Positions 35,613 to 48,407 of a stretch of DNA of 64,000 nucleotides are shown one piece after another. Where the stretch lies: contig JAYWVB010000015.1 in NCBI GenBank assembly GCA_039881045.1, forward strand, positions 248,001 to 312,000, in the 5' to 3' direction. Numbering within the stretch: position 1 is the first letter of the stretch; the number at the start of each line of letters is the position of its first letter. The stretch comes from Chaetomium olivaceum (Eukaryota; Ascomycota; Sordariomycetes; Sordariales; Chaetomiaceae). The translations under genes and the position numbers were made by a program. A model generated the notes under the pieces. It did no database searches. It was not told where the DNA came from and was given only the letters and a program-made list of their open reading frames with translations.

Positions 35613-36648
35613 ATGTCAGCCCCGAATATTTCCTGCTCGGCTGCGGCCGCGGCCGCGGCGACCCGGCGTATGCTTCTCCGTCCGCTCCGACCGGCCCGGG
35701 GCTATGGGATGGCAACGACGACGTCGGCTCCGTGCCGAACCCTCTCGATCACTAGGACACGATCCGTAACTAGCTTTGCTAGCTCTCTCCAGCCGCAGTT
35801 ACTCGGCCATCAGCCATTCTCACCACCCAAACTGCCAGCTCCGATCCGCACTTACCACTCTCACGACCACCCCGCTCCCCGGGCCCCTTCACACCCGCCG
35901 AAGCCGCCCTTCTCTCGGCCGCCTACGCTCACGTCCCTTCCCACGGATTTACGCCCGAATCCCTCGCTCTGGGCGCCCGCGACACCGGCCTGCTAGACAT
36001 CAGCCCATCCATTCTACCTGACGGCGTGTTCAGCCTAATCCGATGGCACCTCTACGCCCAGCGCACATCCCTAGCGGGCAAGGCGAAAGATGCCGTGGCT
36101 GAAGACGGAGCCTCTACAGTCGGAGAGCGGGTTGAGGCGCTGGCGTGGGCGAGGCTGGGGGAACGTAGAGAGCGGCGTTGTCGGCCGGTGGCAGGAGGTC
36201 CGTCTATTATCCCACCCCCATAGTTCCCGGCTCCCACCTACCTACTCAACTTACACTTCCCCACACACGTGCCCACTGCTTAAAATATATGCTAACTAAC
36301 CCCACCCACTGTTAGGCCCTCGCGATAATGGCCCAACCCTCATACATCCCCGCCTCGACCAAGGAGCTCGCACAGCTCGCCGACGAGATCTTGTACCTGG
36401 CAGGGGACGTGTCGGTCGACCCGACGTGGTACACCAAGCGGGCATCGCTGTCGGCCATCTATGTGGCGGCCGAACTGTTCCAGACGACGGACCAGTCGCC
36501 CGACTACCGTGAGACTCGGGCCTTCCTCCGCCGCCGGCTGGACGAGGCGGCGCGGGCGGGCGGCGCGGTGCGGGCCATCGGGAAATGGGTGGGGTTTAAT
36601 GCCGGCGCGGCGGTGAATGTGTTGCGGAGTAAGGGGGTGAGGATATAG
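35613..36648 (+). CDS. COQ9: COQ9, ubiquinone biosynthesis lipid-binding protein, mitochondrial; two frame breaks
   Basis: TetR-fold protein of the mitochondrial inner membrane that presents ubiquinone precursors to COQ7 and other CoQ synthome enzymes. The N-terminus is rich in Arg, Ser and Ala (MLLRPLRPARGYGMATTTSA) and fits an import signal. The conserved helical part is LLSAAYAHVPSHGFTPESLA then ARDTGLLDISPSILPDGVFS. The lipid-binding C-terminus is WYTKRASLSAIYVAAELFQT and QSPDYRETRAFLRRRLDE. Exons 35613-36197 and 36316-36648 give 305 residues; the donor GTCCGT is non-consensus. Two compensating breaks are needed: a base missing in the C/G run 35877-35887, and a base extra in G5 at 36157-36161 (ARLG to NVESGVVGRWQE). 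Confidence 0.9.
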
Positions 36649-37065
36649 GTACGCAAGGCGCTTTGGAACTAAGCCGGGACAGATGAGAGCAAGACATCGC
36701 CAGCTCCGTCGTGGCTTGTGGTCATAGTTGTACAATTTATTGTAAATACAGCGTGTAGGATTCGATCGGCGAAAAGCCCGTATAAGCAATACTGTGAACA
36801 CTCCTGCCCAAGTGGTCAGGTTCGCTGGGTAGCGATATCGACAAGCTCCTCCCCCAGTATTTCCCACACAGCCAAGACCCCTGTTCAATTAACACAACAC
36901 CAAACTCCTTTTCCCACCCCTTGAACGCCCATCGTTCGACAGGAACCTCCCAAACAAGCCCCCGGGGCCTAAAAGTCATGACAAAATGCCGTACAAGTTG
37001 CAATACACGTTGCTCCAACAATCGCCACTCCAGGACACGCAAATACAAAAGTCGACGTGGACGTT
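36649..37065. other. Convergent intergenic region
   Basis: 417 bp between the COQ9 and SMC6 stop codons. Nothing coding is seen. Confidence 0.6.
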
Positions 37066-40000
37066 TCAGTGATCGGCCAGTGTCCGCTGGCGGGGATCGG
37101 TAAGACTAGAAGCATCATCAGTACAAACAGTCGTGTATCTTATGGTTGGCAGACTCACCGGATAATCTTGACATCCTTATCTAGGGTGGTGCGGCCCTCA
37201 ATAGCATTAGGCGTGATAAAGATGTATTGACGATTAACTGAACGGCGCGCGGCGGTGATCTAGGCATCTTGTTAGCGTGCTCCTCGAGCATGTATGGGTC
37301 AGTTCGACTTACCAGCATATTTGTACTGATAGCGCGGTTTACATTATCCATGAACACGTCAAACTCGTCCAGACACCGCAGAGGCGAGCCCATGGCCTCC
37401 CAGATGGCCAGCAGTAGGCAGATGGACGAAAATGACTTCTCACCACCGGAGAGTGTCTTGGTGCTCCGCCCAGCGGCCCTCTTCTCCGTCTTGTCCGGCT
37501 CAACCTGCAGGTCCAGAAACTTGCGCTCGTGGTCGACCAACAACTTGCCGCGGAAGCCGCGCTCGCTCAACAGGTAGATAAAATTGGCGCGCGACTGTGA
37601 CGAGATGTAGCGCTGGAACTTGCGCCACTTTTCGAGGCGGAGCGTCAGGGCGTTCCGGAGGCTTTCGTTCACGCGGGCGATGGACTGAAGATCCTCCACC
37701 ACCTGGTCGCACATCTTCTTCTTCGCGGCGAAATAAGCGTGGACCTCAGCGTCTGTCATGCCGCGCTTGACATCTCGCTCGTCCAAGCGAGCTTTGAGCG
37801 TTTGGTACTGTTTCTCAATGCTCTTGTACGTCTCACCCTCTGGAACAAAAACGCGCTCCTTGTTGACGACTTGGGCATCCTTCACCATTTCCTTGACGCC
37901 TTCTTCCTGCCTAGCTCGTTTCGCCTCGGCCCTTTGCTTTTGCTCGACATACTCGCCCAACCTCTCGATGATGTCGTTCTTTTCAATGAGGCAGAGGTGG
38001 CGCAAGTCCCGAGCCTGCTTGAGCTTCCCTTCGGCCTTGCTGAGACGATGCTCATAATCCTTCATGTGTAGTTTTTCCTCCTTGAGCTTCTTCAGCGCCA
38101 CCTCTACTTCGGCGTTTTTATCTTGCTTTTTCGCGCTGAGCGTGCCATATTGGATGCCGTGATGGTTCAGCTCTCCTTGCAATTCTTCTCGGTGGTCCTT
38201 GAGGCCTTGCAGACGCCCGTCATCCCCATCAAATTGGTCATACTCGCGCTGGATACGATCCACCTCGTCGCGAGCCTCTTCTAAATCGCGTTCAAGAGCA
38301 CCTAGGTTCTTCTTTAACTGGACCACTGCGTTCTGACAGCGTTGAAACTCTTGCTGCAGGCGGCGTTTTGAAGTGTCTAGCTCCTGGTACTCCGCGACGA
38401 TTTGCTGGAGCGAAGTATTCAGCAATGAAATCTGGGAATCCGAATCGGTCTTCATCCGGGGTCGCAAATTCGGGTTCGGTTGAATCGGGCTGGTCGAAAT
38501 GTTGCCGTTGCTCATTGCCAACCTCAGGCCTTCGCCGCGCTTCCGGTCGTGGAACGCTAGACATGCCTTGACATTCCGCGGCGGTGCGCCGTCGAACATG
38601 ACCTGTTGAGCCCTCACACGTTCAGGGATCAGAATGACCTGCTCAATCATGTGATTGATGATAAGCTGATCCCGGACCATCTGGTTATCGATCTTGAGCA
38701 CCCGGAGGATGGTGTCGTACTCGGCATCAGGCTCTTTTCCACTGATGTCAAGCGGGCGCGGATTGCAGATGAAAACAGGGCAGCTCCTCACGTTGAGCTG
38801 GTTCATCATCTCGCGAAGGATCTTTTCGTCATGCTTGCTAGTGACGATGAAGGCGTTGAGGTTGATGCCGATCGTCTTTTCGAGGATGGCCGACCACTCG
38901 GGCTTGAGCAGCTGGACGTGAGTGCCTAGCGGACCGATCGGTTTATTTTCGAAGCTGTTGTCGTTGGCGATCCTCTTGAGAAGGTTGGGAACCTGGGCCT
39001 CGTACGCATTGTACGCCGAACCACGGTTCTGTTCAAGGCCCTTGATTCTGGCTTCAACATTGTTGATCTCGTTGCGCTTCCGGAGGATCTCGTCACCGAA
39101 CTTGTCCAGGGCCTTCTTTGACTCATCTGCCTTATTGATGAGTTCCGGTCCGCTATCCCTGTTGTCCTGAATCTTGGTCTCGAGCTGCTTGACAGTTTCT
39201 TTGGCAGCATCAAGCTCCCGTAACTTTATCGCGGGGGCTCCGCCGTTGATAGCCTCGAGCCGCTCTTCTTCATCGGCAATCTTGGCGTCAACCTGCTTTA
39301 CAGCCTCGTCTTTGGCCTTCAACGCTTGGTGAGCCTCCCGCTCCTCAACGTGAAGCTGCTCAATCTCCGTCTTCAACTTCCTGTACACGCCGTCGGCATT
39401 CTCCACTCGTTCTAGGATACCACCCTCCTCCTCCTTGACAAGTCGCAGGGACTCTTCAGCGCGCTCGACTTTCTCATTGGCGAGTTCCAGAGCCTGGTTC
39501 TTTGCTTCTACCTCTTGTTGCGTTTCAGTAACGCGGATGTCGGCTTCTGCAAGATCCCTTTCCCTCCTGGCAAGCTCTTGCTCTTCGTGAACCACCTGAG
39601 ACCAAGCCAACTGCCAACGCAACATCCGGAGTTTGTTCCGGACTTGGCGATTGCCTTCGAGTTCGTTCATCATACGTTGTGCCTTGTCCAACTCAACCTT
39701 GGCATGCTTCACACGCTCCTCTTGGTCAGGAACCTTGGCCACCATCTGCTCCAGGCTCTCCGAGATCAGCCGGTAGTCGTTATCTAACTGCTGAAGCTGG
39801 ACGCCTTCGATGAAGAACTTGTACTTCTGGACTTTGGTTGACGAGTTGAGGAACTGGCGGGCATTGTCCTGGGAGAGGATGTTCAATGGGTTATCGACCT
39901 GAAGGGAGAAGTACTCGACAAGCTCATCGACCTCCTGCTTCTTGATCGAGTGTGTCTGACCGAGAGCAGTCTTGACCTTGAAACCGCTGCTTCCAGTCTT

Positions 40001-40773
40001 GGAGAAGTGGCGCTCCACGATGACGGATTCACCGTAGATGTCAGGCTTGTAGGCATCTTGGCCCCGGTTCTTGATTTTGACGGCGAGAACGGCACGTTCG
40101 CAGCCCTCTTTGACGAAGCTCTTCAGACTGCCTCCGCGGTTTGTCGAGCTGGCCTTGCCGCCCAGACACAAGGTGATCGCTGTGAGGATGGCACTCTTGC
40201 CACTGCCGTTTTCTCCGACAATGAAGTTGAGGAGGGGGCCAAGCTCGCAATGAAGGCGCACATGGCACATAAAGTTGACGCAGGTCACACTCTCGATGAT
40301 TCCGTTGTCCGCAATACCATTTTCGCCCAACAGACCTGGCCGGACCCGGAGTCGTTGTGTTGCGCGCTGGTCATCGGCGACCTCGTGACGGAGATGCTCA
40401 AAATTATTGTCGCGCATTAACTCGTATTGTGTTTTGGGTGGTGAACTGGGCAATGCGGGAGCCTCATCCTCGTTTGCATCGTCATCGGGTGGGGTAGAGT
40501 ATCGTACGGACTGGTCTTCGTTCTTAATGTGTTCGACATCGGAAAGGCGTACCCGTTTTCGCTGTATAGTTTCTTGTCAGGTTCATGACTCTGAAAAATT
40601 AAAAGAGCAAAAAATGTGGCGCAATATTTGCAGCTTACCGGTTCGGTTCGGAGATTGGAGCGAGCTTGCTGGACCTCGACAACCTCGTCTCCTTCGCCGT
40701 CCTTGACATGATCGCGTCGAGCACGCTTTCGAGAAGACTCCGGCGCAAGGCCGTTCATCGTTCTCCCAGGCAT
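37066..40773 (-). CDS. SMC6: SMC6, structural maintenance of chromosomes protein
   Basis: ATPase arm of the SMC5/6 complex, which acts in replication-linked repair, homologous recombination and rDNA stability. The head has FMCHVRLHCELGPLLNFIVG and Walker A GENGSGKSAILTAITLCLGG, followed by the SMC6-typical VDNPLNILSQDNARQFLNSS. Two long coiled coils flank a hinge around residues 490-680. The C-terminal head carries the signature TKTLSGGEKSFSSICLLLAI and Walker B CLDEFDVFMDNVNRAISTNM. Four exons (40639-40773, 37313-40561, 37159-37259, 37066-37105) sum to 3,525 nt, giving 1,174 residues with all phases consistent. No indel was found over the 3.2-kb exon, which contrasts with SEC24. Confidence 0.96.
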
Positions 40774-41396
40774 CGCGAGTCCTGTCGGATGACCGCTAAC
40801 AACCTATGCAAACAGAGGCCAGCGTCCAATGAGGCCAAGAATTCCCACGTACAGAAGGGTAGGGTATTCGCGGTTGAAATGGCACGCGTCTGGAGTCGGT
40901 GCTCGTTAACGCGTCTGGCTTGGTCCACTACGAGAACTCCCTAACTCGGCAGTGGAGCCCCTCTTATGGTCCAAGCTCTACGCTAAACCCCACGATCAAG
41001 CTCAAGATAAATGTCAGGTGAAAGGGAGTACAATCTTTTGGCGTAAAAGGTCGGGAGGTAACCTGAACAACATAGAAAGTGAATTATGGACGATTAGATT
41101 GCCTGGTCAGTAATGGTCTCAAAAGTCTAGCCAGCCACCCACATCTGCACCCCACCCCACCCACTTCATCAATCATCACCAGCGGCAGAATTACAGCAGC
41201 ACTCGTCTCTAGAGACTAACACAAAAACACAGTGGTAAGTTGTATAACAAAAGCCATTTGACTCATTAATAAGGTAGTCCTGATTTTCTACCAACATCCC
41301 GATATCTCCTGAGTTTCGAGTATTATTTTGTCGTGTTTCGCCAGAATAAAATATTACGGGATCAAAGAGCAAAGCCAGCACACAAACCGGCACATC
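40774..41396. promoter_or_regulatory. Divergent promoter region SMC6 / ecdysoneless-family gene
   Basis: 623 bp between divergent start codons. No specific element is called. Confidence 0.4.
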
Positions 41397-43382
41397 ATGG
41401 ACACTGCAGCCGAGCCCCGACCTGGAGACGAGGACTTTGATGGGTTCCGGATGAGCGTTTCAGAGGACTACGCAGAATACATGCTCTTCGTCATCGGGGA
41501 CAAGGCGGACAGTAATTTACTCAGCCTCGAAGCAGTTCGCAAGGCGGCAGATCGGAAGTTGGACCAGTTGGCGAAAGACTACATCTGGCAACGAGAGCCT
41601 TTTAAGCTGGAAGCAAAGACTCAGAAAGGTGCGTTATGTTCTCGGGGATACCTAAAGAGTAACAGCTGACTGTCCTACTTAGGCCTAGGACTTCCCTATC
41701 TTCACGGCATCACCCACTACGGGGATAATGTTGAAGACGAATGGCTCATCGTCTACCTTCTCCGGGAATTGAGCAAGGAATATCCACAACTATGGATTCG
41801 CGTCTCTGACAGCGACGGCGAGTTTCTACTCATCGAAGCCGCAAAGGTCACACCTAAGTGGCTCAGCCCCGAGAACGATGCCAACCGCGTCTGGATCCAC
41901 GACGGCAAGCTTCTCCTCATCCCCCTAGCCGACTCTACCACCACCAGTTCCAAACCCCTTTCACTCCCCGAAGCAATCAAAACCATCAAAACCTCACCCC
42001 TATCCACCTTCATCCATTCCCCCCTAGTCGAAGCCGAGTCTTTCTACCGCCTCGAAAAATACCCCGCCCAGATCACAGCCGCCCTCCACCACGCCCTGGT
42101 CACCATCCCCCGAAAGCTCGCCCACATCCTCCACCTCCGCCCCAAAGCGGTCGCCCCAGCAACCGAAGCCTTCTACCTACGAGACCCGCGCGCACTCAAA
42201 CCGCTCCTCTTCCCACGCGCCCCCTCCCCTTCCCCAGAAAAAGGGAGCGGCGGAGGCGGGGGCGGCGGCGGCGGCCTCATCTTCCCCCCAACCGACCTCG
42301 TCACCATCAGCGTGCGCTTCACCAAGGTGCTCTACGCGCAGCTCAAGAGCCAGCACTTTGCGCCGCCGCCGGCATGGGGGCCGGCGTTCCGCGCTGTCGA
42401 GGTCGGAGCCGGAGCGGCCGGCGCGTCGGGGCCACCCGAGGCCGCCAAAGCCAAGGCGCTGGCGCTGGCGCGGCTGGAGCTGGGCATGAAGCTGACGACG
42501 GGGTTCGAGCTGCTCGCGCGTACGGCCGACCAGAGCGCGAGCCGGGTAGTGAGGGAAGTGGCGCTGTTGTTGGAGGACTTGGTTGAGGACGGGGGGGACA
42601 GCGCGCTGCCGACGGATGGGGAGATTGTGGGGTGGGAAGGGGTTGGGAGGGAGGATGATGATGGGTGGATGGATATTGATTTTGGGGAGTTTGAGAAGGA
42701 GTTGGAGGGGAAGAAGACTGCTACTGCTCCTGCTACTGCTACTTCTGCTGCGAGGAGTGGGTTTGGGGATGCGGCTGTGCAGGCGGACTTGCAGAAGATT
42801 GTGTCAAGGTTTGAGGCGTTTTTGAATGATGAGTCGGCGGGGCTTGACGGGGCGGAGACGGAGGAGATGGATCGGGATGATGATAGTGATGAGGAAGAGG
42901 AGAGTTACGATGATGATGAGGAGGAGGATAGGGAGGTTAGTTTTGATGAGGAGCAGTTTGGTAGGATGATGAGGGAGATGATGGGTCTTCCGGCCGAGGA
43001 TGGCAGTCAAGAAAAGGGGAAAGCGAAGGCGGTCGAAGAGGAATCGGACGAACAAGACGAGGAAGAGGAGAGTGAAGACGAAGAGATCCGCAAGCTTACG
43101 GTGCAGATGGAATCGGAGCTCAAGAAGTTTGGTGCGCTGGAGCTTGACCCGAAACCCAAGGCTACGGCCTCGATCAAGGAGAAGGGAGAGGGCTCTGTCA
43201 AGAAAAAAGAAGAGGATGACGACGGGAGCAGCGATGAGGCGATCGATGTCGATTATAACCTCGCCAAAAACCTACTGGAAAGTTTCAAGAGTCAGGCAGG
43301 CATGGCTGGTCCGGCGGGTAATATCCTCGGGATGATGGGAATGACGCTACCCAGGGACGAAGAGGATTCAGGAGATGAATAA
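41397..43382 (+). CDS. Ecdysoneless (ECD)/SGT1-family protein
   Basis: Homologue of human ECD and fission yeast Sgt1 (PF07093, unrelated to the SGT1 co-chaperone), implicated in R2TP/PRPF8 and U5 snRNP assembly and in transcriptional regulation. Exons 41397-41628 and 41683-43382 give 643 residues. The N-terminal conserved block includes LPYLHGITHYGDNVEDEWLI and VYLLRELSKEYPQLWIRVSD, then DGEFLLIEAAKVTPKWLSPE with NRVWIHDGKLLLIP. A poly-Gly loop (about 42250-42275) and a strongly acidic C-terminal third (Asp/Glu runs from about 42860) are typical of the family. It ends in ILGMMGMTLPRDEEDSGDE. The frame is intact. Its stop lies only 122 bp from that of the convergent APH-fold gene. Confidence 0.87.
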
Positions 43383-43504
43383 ATCCGCAAACAGCGCCAA
43401 CCACCACTGCGCTTTGTGTATCTGCATGCTTGCAGCCTTCTGGTATCTGTAATACAATATCCGTTCAACTGCCCTCAGTTATTATTGACCCATCCCATAT
43501 CACA

Positions 43505-44966
43505 TCAATCATCCTTGGCACCCCTGACCCTTTTTGCGGGCGACATCTCCCCGCTTGGACGCTGGTGTCTCTTTTTCGTGTTATCCGGCACTTCCGCCAG
43601 TTTGGCCAGTACCTCATTCAACTTCTTCCGCGCTTCAATTTCCCGAGCACTGCTGTCTTGCCGTGGCCGGTAGAACTCGCTCACGATCCGCGTTACCGTG
43701 TGGTAGACCTGATAGAACAGGAGCCGGATTGGTGCTGTCTCGACGTTTTGTATTATGCTCGGGTTTAAGGGGTATGGGAGTTGGGTGTGTCGCGAGTCGG
43801 CGCTGGAGTCTGGCTTCTTGCCGTTAAAACCTTCTAGGAAGGCGGATGATGGGAGCGGTTGGTTCGGATCGCTGAAGACGGCTGCGAGGAGGGGGTCGCC
43901 AAAGATGGCGCTACTCCAGTCGCGGAGGCCGGTGAGCTTTAGGGTTTGTTGTGGTTGTGTATCCTCCTTTTGTGTCCTCTCTAGTTCCGCCCTTTCTTCG
44001 TCGTCCTCCTCCTCTGCGGTCACCTTCTCGTCCGTTGCCTTGCCCTTGTTGTTCCCGCTTTCTTCCCCGTCATCGCCCTCCTCCTTTTCCTCCTCCGCAT
44101 CTTCTTGTTGCCCACCAACTTCCTCGACCAGTACATTCCCCTTGCTACACCCTCAACAACAACCAGCCTCCCCGTCGTAACGTCATCCAAAAGGTACCCC
44201 AACCGCCGAAAATGCCTCCGAATCGTCGCATAAGACATCACAACCGCCATGTCCTCGCCATCTCGCAACACCCCTTCCAGCATGGAGTGAAACGCCACTG
44301 ACCATGTTCCGGCGCCTCCGGTGGATGATAGCCCGCTCTCAGTTAACACTTGTGGAAGTCTTGGTACCTTGCCCCGAGGTCCGGCTGGCTGTGGGGTACC
44401 GGCGCCGGAACTGCTGTCGATGACAGCCGCCAAGGGGCCGAAGCGGCCAGTGGGCGAAGTCAGAGTGCTCAAGTCGCGGAACAGGGCGCCGAGCTGGCGG
44501 TCAATTTCTCGTCGTGCGGTGGGTGTGGGTTCTAAAGAAAAAAGGGAAAGGGGTGTCCCGCTGACGGGTTCGTAGACGGCGAAGGACGAGTCGGGCAGGT
44601 GGGTTTCCCGGCCATGGCGGAGCAGGGTCGGTAGTAAGGGAAGTAAGGAGGTGGCGATGTCGCGAGTGATGGAGGAGGATGAAGAAACTCTCGTTTGGCA
44701 GCGGAGGTTGTCCGAGCGAGAGTCTCTCTGATCCACCGCACCGTGATGGCTTCAGAGGTTAGCATGCCCTGTTCCGCTCTCAGGGGCCGCCACATGGAAA
44801 TGGGCGGCAAGACGAGGTGCAGTATTTTGCCATTGGGAATGGGAACTTCGTAGTTCCTCAGGGGGCGGACGGAAGGGACGAGCTGAAGTCTTCCGAGAAG
44901 AACATCCTCTGGGATAGCTGAGCCGAGCATGCTCCTCGCAACATCGTCGGCGGGCGGTTGACACAT
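43505..44966 (-). CDS. APH-fold (aminoglycoside phosphotransferase-like) protein, two frame breaks
   Basis: Member of the fungal 'phosphotransferase enzyme family' group with a kinase-like fold. N-lobe text is NYEVPIPNGKILHLVLPPIS and RAEQGMLTSEAITVRWI. The middle is FAVYEPVSGTPLSLFSLEP and REIDRQLGALFRDLSTLTSP with GRFGPLAAVID, then AFHSMLEGVLRDGEDMAVVM. The C-lobe is LTGLRDWSSAIFGDPLLAAV, ending RLLFYQVYHTVTRIVSEFYR. The canonical HGD...N catalytic loop is not evident; the matching site reads about VVVEGCSKGNVLVE, followed by a Glu/Asp-rich insert, so activity is uncertain. Frame breaks are required near 44655-44690 and near 44138-44148. Start at 44966 was chosen because it precedes the conserved part; 44978 is an alternative. 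The substrate is unknown. Confidence 0.65.
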
Positions 44967-46993
44967 GGCGAAGTGCAATAGGAAAAGGGTGTGCTTCGCC
45001 AGGCGAGAAGTGATGATTTCTAGACGTTACTAGATAGCGTCTGTCTTCTGGTTTGGCTTCAGGGGAACAAGTAAAGCTGGTGCACCCTTTTTGTCCCCTC
45101 TTTCTTCGACGAGATTGTGTTCCTACAAGTCAAGCTGGAAGCAAAACGGCACTGCTGGTTGGTTGCGTGTAAGTCAAGATTAAGCTGCCAGGAACATGGT
45201 GCAGGCACTGGCAGCCGCCCTTCGGGAGCACATGAACCATACCTAGATAGAAACAGGTAACATTAAGCACACCCTGACTATCATCGACCTCCACAATGTC
45301 CGCGGACAGAGGTAATGTCAGTAGGCGAAACTAGCAGATTGACAAATCGGCTGCACGAGTCACAACGAGACCAGGATCACGGGTATGGGTATGTCGGTAT
45401 GGCCGTAGGGCCATCACGACACATCGGGAAGCAAAATTGGGCCTCACTGATGACAGGTCGATTTGGCGAGCTTGACAGCTCTGCGAGAAGTTTTGATGCT
45501 AGCTCGGTAGAGACCGTCAGGGGCGTGAAACAACGAAGCGAGTAAGCAGGGCAAGTTAGCCGGCGGCTTTCCGGCACATAGCGAAGGTCCATGGTCATGG
45601 TGATGGAGCCAACGAGGTTTCTGTTTGTTTTCTATGCTTGGGCAAATTACAGAACGTGGAAGACGATGGAGGCCAAGGGAGAAGGTGTGCCAAGAGAGGG
45701 TTTCGTGGAGCGAAGAATATGGTGGACGAATAAGGGATCGCGTGTAGCGAGAAGGAGGCCCGGCTTCCCCTTTGATCTTCAGGGTCCCGGCGCGACGGGC
45801 AGCCACCTGGAGGCTCTCGGGCTCTTCTTGCTTGTCATGACATGGGCAAGGGAAGGCCGGGAAAGTCTTGTAAGTGGTCCCGGGACGGGAATAAACAGGA
45901 ACAGAGCATGATGCCCGAAGATGTTCGCTCGCCGCGGAGGTCTCCCCCGGGCTCCCGCAACGTTACTTGCCTTGACACATCCACCACAGGCCCACGCGAT
46001 TCAATGAGTGGTCTCGTTCGCTCGACGCGGAATACGGAATCTCGGGAATTGCTCTGACACCCCATGTTCTCCAGACGGGAGTAAGGTCCAGGGTTGGATC
46101 CTGCCGCTCGCTACCGCAGCCGTTAAAAGCCAGTGTCGACATTGGAGACTCCCATATCTGGAGATACACAAGACTCCCATCATGTCCAAACAGGAAGGTG
46201 ATGAATGAAAAGCTCGGTCAGCACGGCTAATTGCTGGGGAATTCCTGCATTTTCACTGGCAGCGGTCAGGCTACGTCAGGAAAGAGCAAGCGAAGAAGGG
46301 GGAAGGCGGCAGGCACACCCTGAGATGGCCTCGAGCACCAATCCCTCAGACCCAACTTCAAAAAAGCACTTTGTGAGAAAGTCGTGCTGCTGACATTCTG
46401 GAACCCAAGGAAGAAGCGATGTGCATGAACAAGCGAGCCGGGTATTCGGTGATTGGTCAGAATTAAGCGAAATCCCAAGCAGAAACAGCGCAAAAATCTT
46501 GTGGGACATTCGATGCTTTGACATCTAGCCAGCTTTGTCCATGAGCGCATGTCATTTACGGACAGGTTTGATGTAGAAAATGGATGCGGTTTTCTCCTTG
46601 AGAGTTTGAGAATGGCATCCATTGCGCGCCGAGTCTCGGGTGACATGCCTGTGGCTTTTTGTATCACGCTATTCATTCCCCAGAGTCGCAGCACCTCTTG
46701 GCTCCCAAGCCATGTTCCACAAGTGAGGAAGAAGTGGTGTGTCTCAGCTCAGAAACATGCCCAGCGCCCAGACCCGTGTCGCTGGAACGCCCTCGGGCCG
46801 GTGTCCATCAGGGTCCGGTGTGAACCAGGGACCCAGTCGGCTCGTCAAATTTACCTGGAATAGGGTTTAGTGCCGATACTTAGCGGCCACAATTCGATGT
46901 CTGTAATACCGGGATACCGCAAACGATACACGCGTCCGCAAATTGCTGGGGAATTTGCTGATGTTCCACATTGGATGGAATTACCCTTTGGGC
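44967..46993. other. Intergenic, 2.0 kb
   Basis: Upstream of the APH-fold gene and 3' flank of TAN1. Open frames (e.g. 46266-46694 minus, 45591-45911 plus) have no domains and lack splice-supported extension. Confidence 0.5.
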
Positions 46994-48407
46994 TTAAGCT
47001 TCAGTCGTTTGGGAATTGGCATTCCGTCCTTGGGTGTAAAGCTCTGTGAGGTTGTAACGCTTGAGCTCATCCCAGTCACCGTCGACAACACTCATCCCGC
47101 AAACCGACTGTGGAGAGTTAGAGGTTCGCTCGATGGCCGTGCTCGGGCTATGAACCTCCGTGCTTACCTGGTAGATATCGATGAGTATCACTTTGTCGGG
47201 TGAAGTGAGGTTAACCTTATGAAGATCGTTATTGATGAGTCCAGCAACAGTGTTGATCACCACGTCTCGCTTCAGATTGCTGTGGTTGCGGATAGTCGGC
47301 CGGATGGCGAACTGGGCAGGCGTCAGTCTCAATGAGTGGAGGATGTGAAGCACAAGAATGTAACTCACCGTGAACGGCTTCTTCTCGGGTCCCGCCTCTT
47401 CAGAAACAGGCGCTTCGCTGTCGGCTTCCGCAGCGTCCTTCTTACCATCACCATCACTCGCCGACTCTCCTTCTGCCGTCGACTTTGCCTTGCCCTCAAC
47501 CTCTCGCTTCCCTCCTAGATCAAACCACTCCTTCAGCGCCTCCCTCGCAACCTCGACCAACCCATTCTCCGACGCCTTTCCCATGACACTGATGGGCGTC
47601 AGCCGGTTGACATAGCGACACCTCATCAACCCCGGCAACTCGCCGCAGCGCTTCGCATCCTCACATATCCTGCGCACAAACGCAACAGGTTCGACAGGCG
47701 GCTGCGTCTTGACATACAGCAGGCAGTCGACGTTCATTTTCAGGGGCGTCATCCGGTTGGGTTCCTCGGGGGATGTCCCGCCAGAAGTGGGGGTGGGTTT
47801 GGCAGTGAGAGCGGCAACCTCCCTTTTGATGGCCGCTTCGATGTCGTCTTCGGCGCCATTATCATCGTCATCCTCGCCGCCGCCAGGGGCATCATGGACG
47901 GATTTGATGTCGTAGAGTTTCTCGGCGTACTAGCCCCCTGTAAGTACATACATACGGGTTTCCTGAGACGTGAACATACCTCCGAAAACAGGACCCCGAT
48001 CTCCCTCGCCGCTTTGGCCTCCTGGTGCCGGGCACAAGTGACCCAGACGCCGGTATCGCCCGGCTGGAGGTGGGAGTCCTGGGTCAGCACTTTGGCCTGC
48101 TGATGGGAAGTCTTCCATTTGCCAGCGTTTCCGGTCTATGATTGGGGTAAGGTTAGCGAACGCAGAGGACTTTTAAGCGAGCATTAGACTGAGGCCAAAT
48201 GGCAAAACGTGGCGTCGAGGACGCTTGGGATAGGATGGTATCATGTTGCGATGAGACGCCACGACTAGTCGCTCTGCATGAGAGAGTGGTCCGTGGAGAA
48301 CCCATGGCCTGTTTGGGTAGCCATTCGGTTAGGCATACCTTCTTTTTCTTAGACCGCGAGTCCCCTCCACCGCCCGGTGCGTCTTTTCTCTTGCTCTTTT
48401 CCGTCAT
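46994..48407 (-). CDS. TAN1: TAN1, THUMP-domain tRNA acetylation cofactor
   Basis: THUMP protein (THUMPD1 in animals) that delivers tRNA-Ser/Leu to the acetyltransferase KRE33/NAT10 to make N4-acetylcytidine at position 12. The start is MTEKSKRKDAPGGGGDSRSK. After a first intron (about 48136-48338) it continues TGNAGKWKTSHQQAKVLTQD, GDTGVWVTCARHQEAKAARE and EYAEKLYDIKSV. The THUMP core is RCRYVNRLTPISVMGKASEN, FAIRPTIRNHSNLKRDVVIN and TVAGLINNDLHKVNLTSPDK, then VILIDIYQ. It ends CGMSVVDGDWDELKRYNL and NSQTTEA. An acidic insert (about 47400-47510) sits within the THUMP region, as in other filamentous fungi. All frames agree through the introns. Confidence 0.92.

Noticed and set aside
36340..36888. 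182-codon minus-strand frame
   Set aside because: Antisense shadow of COQ9 exon 2 and its 3' flank.
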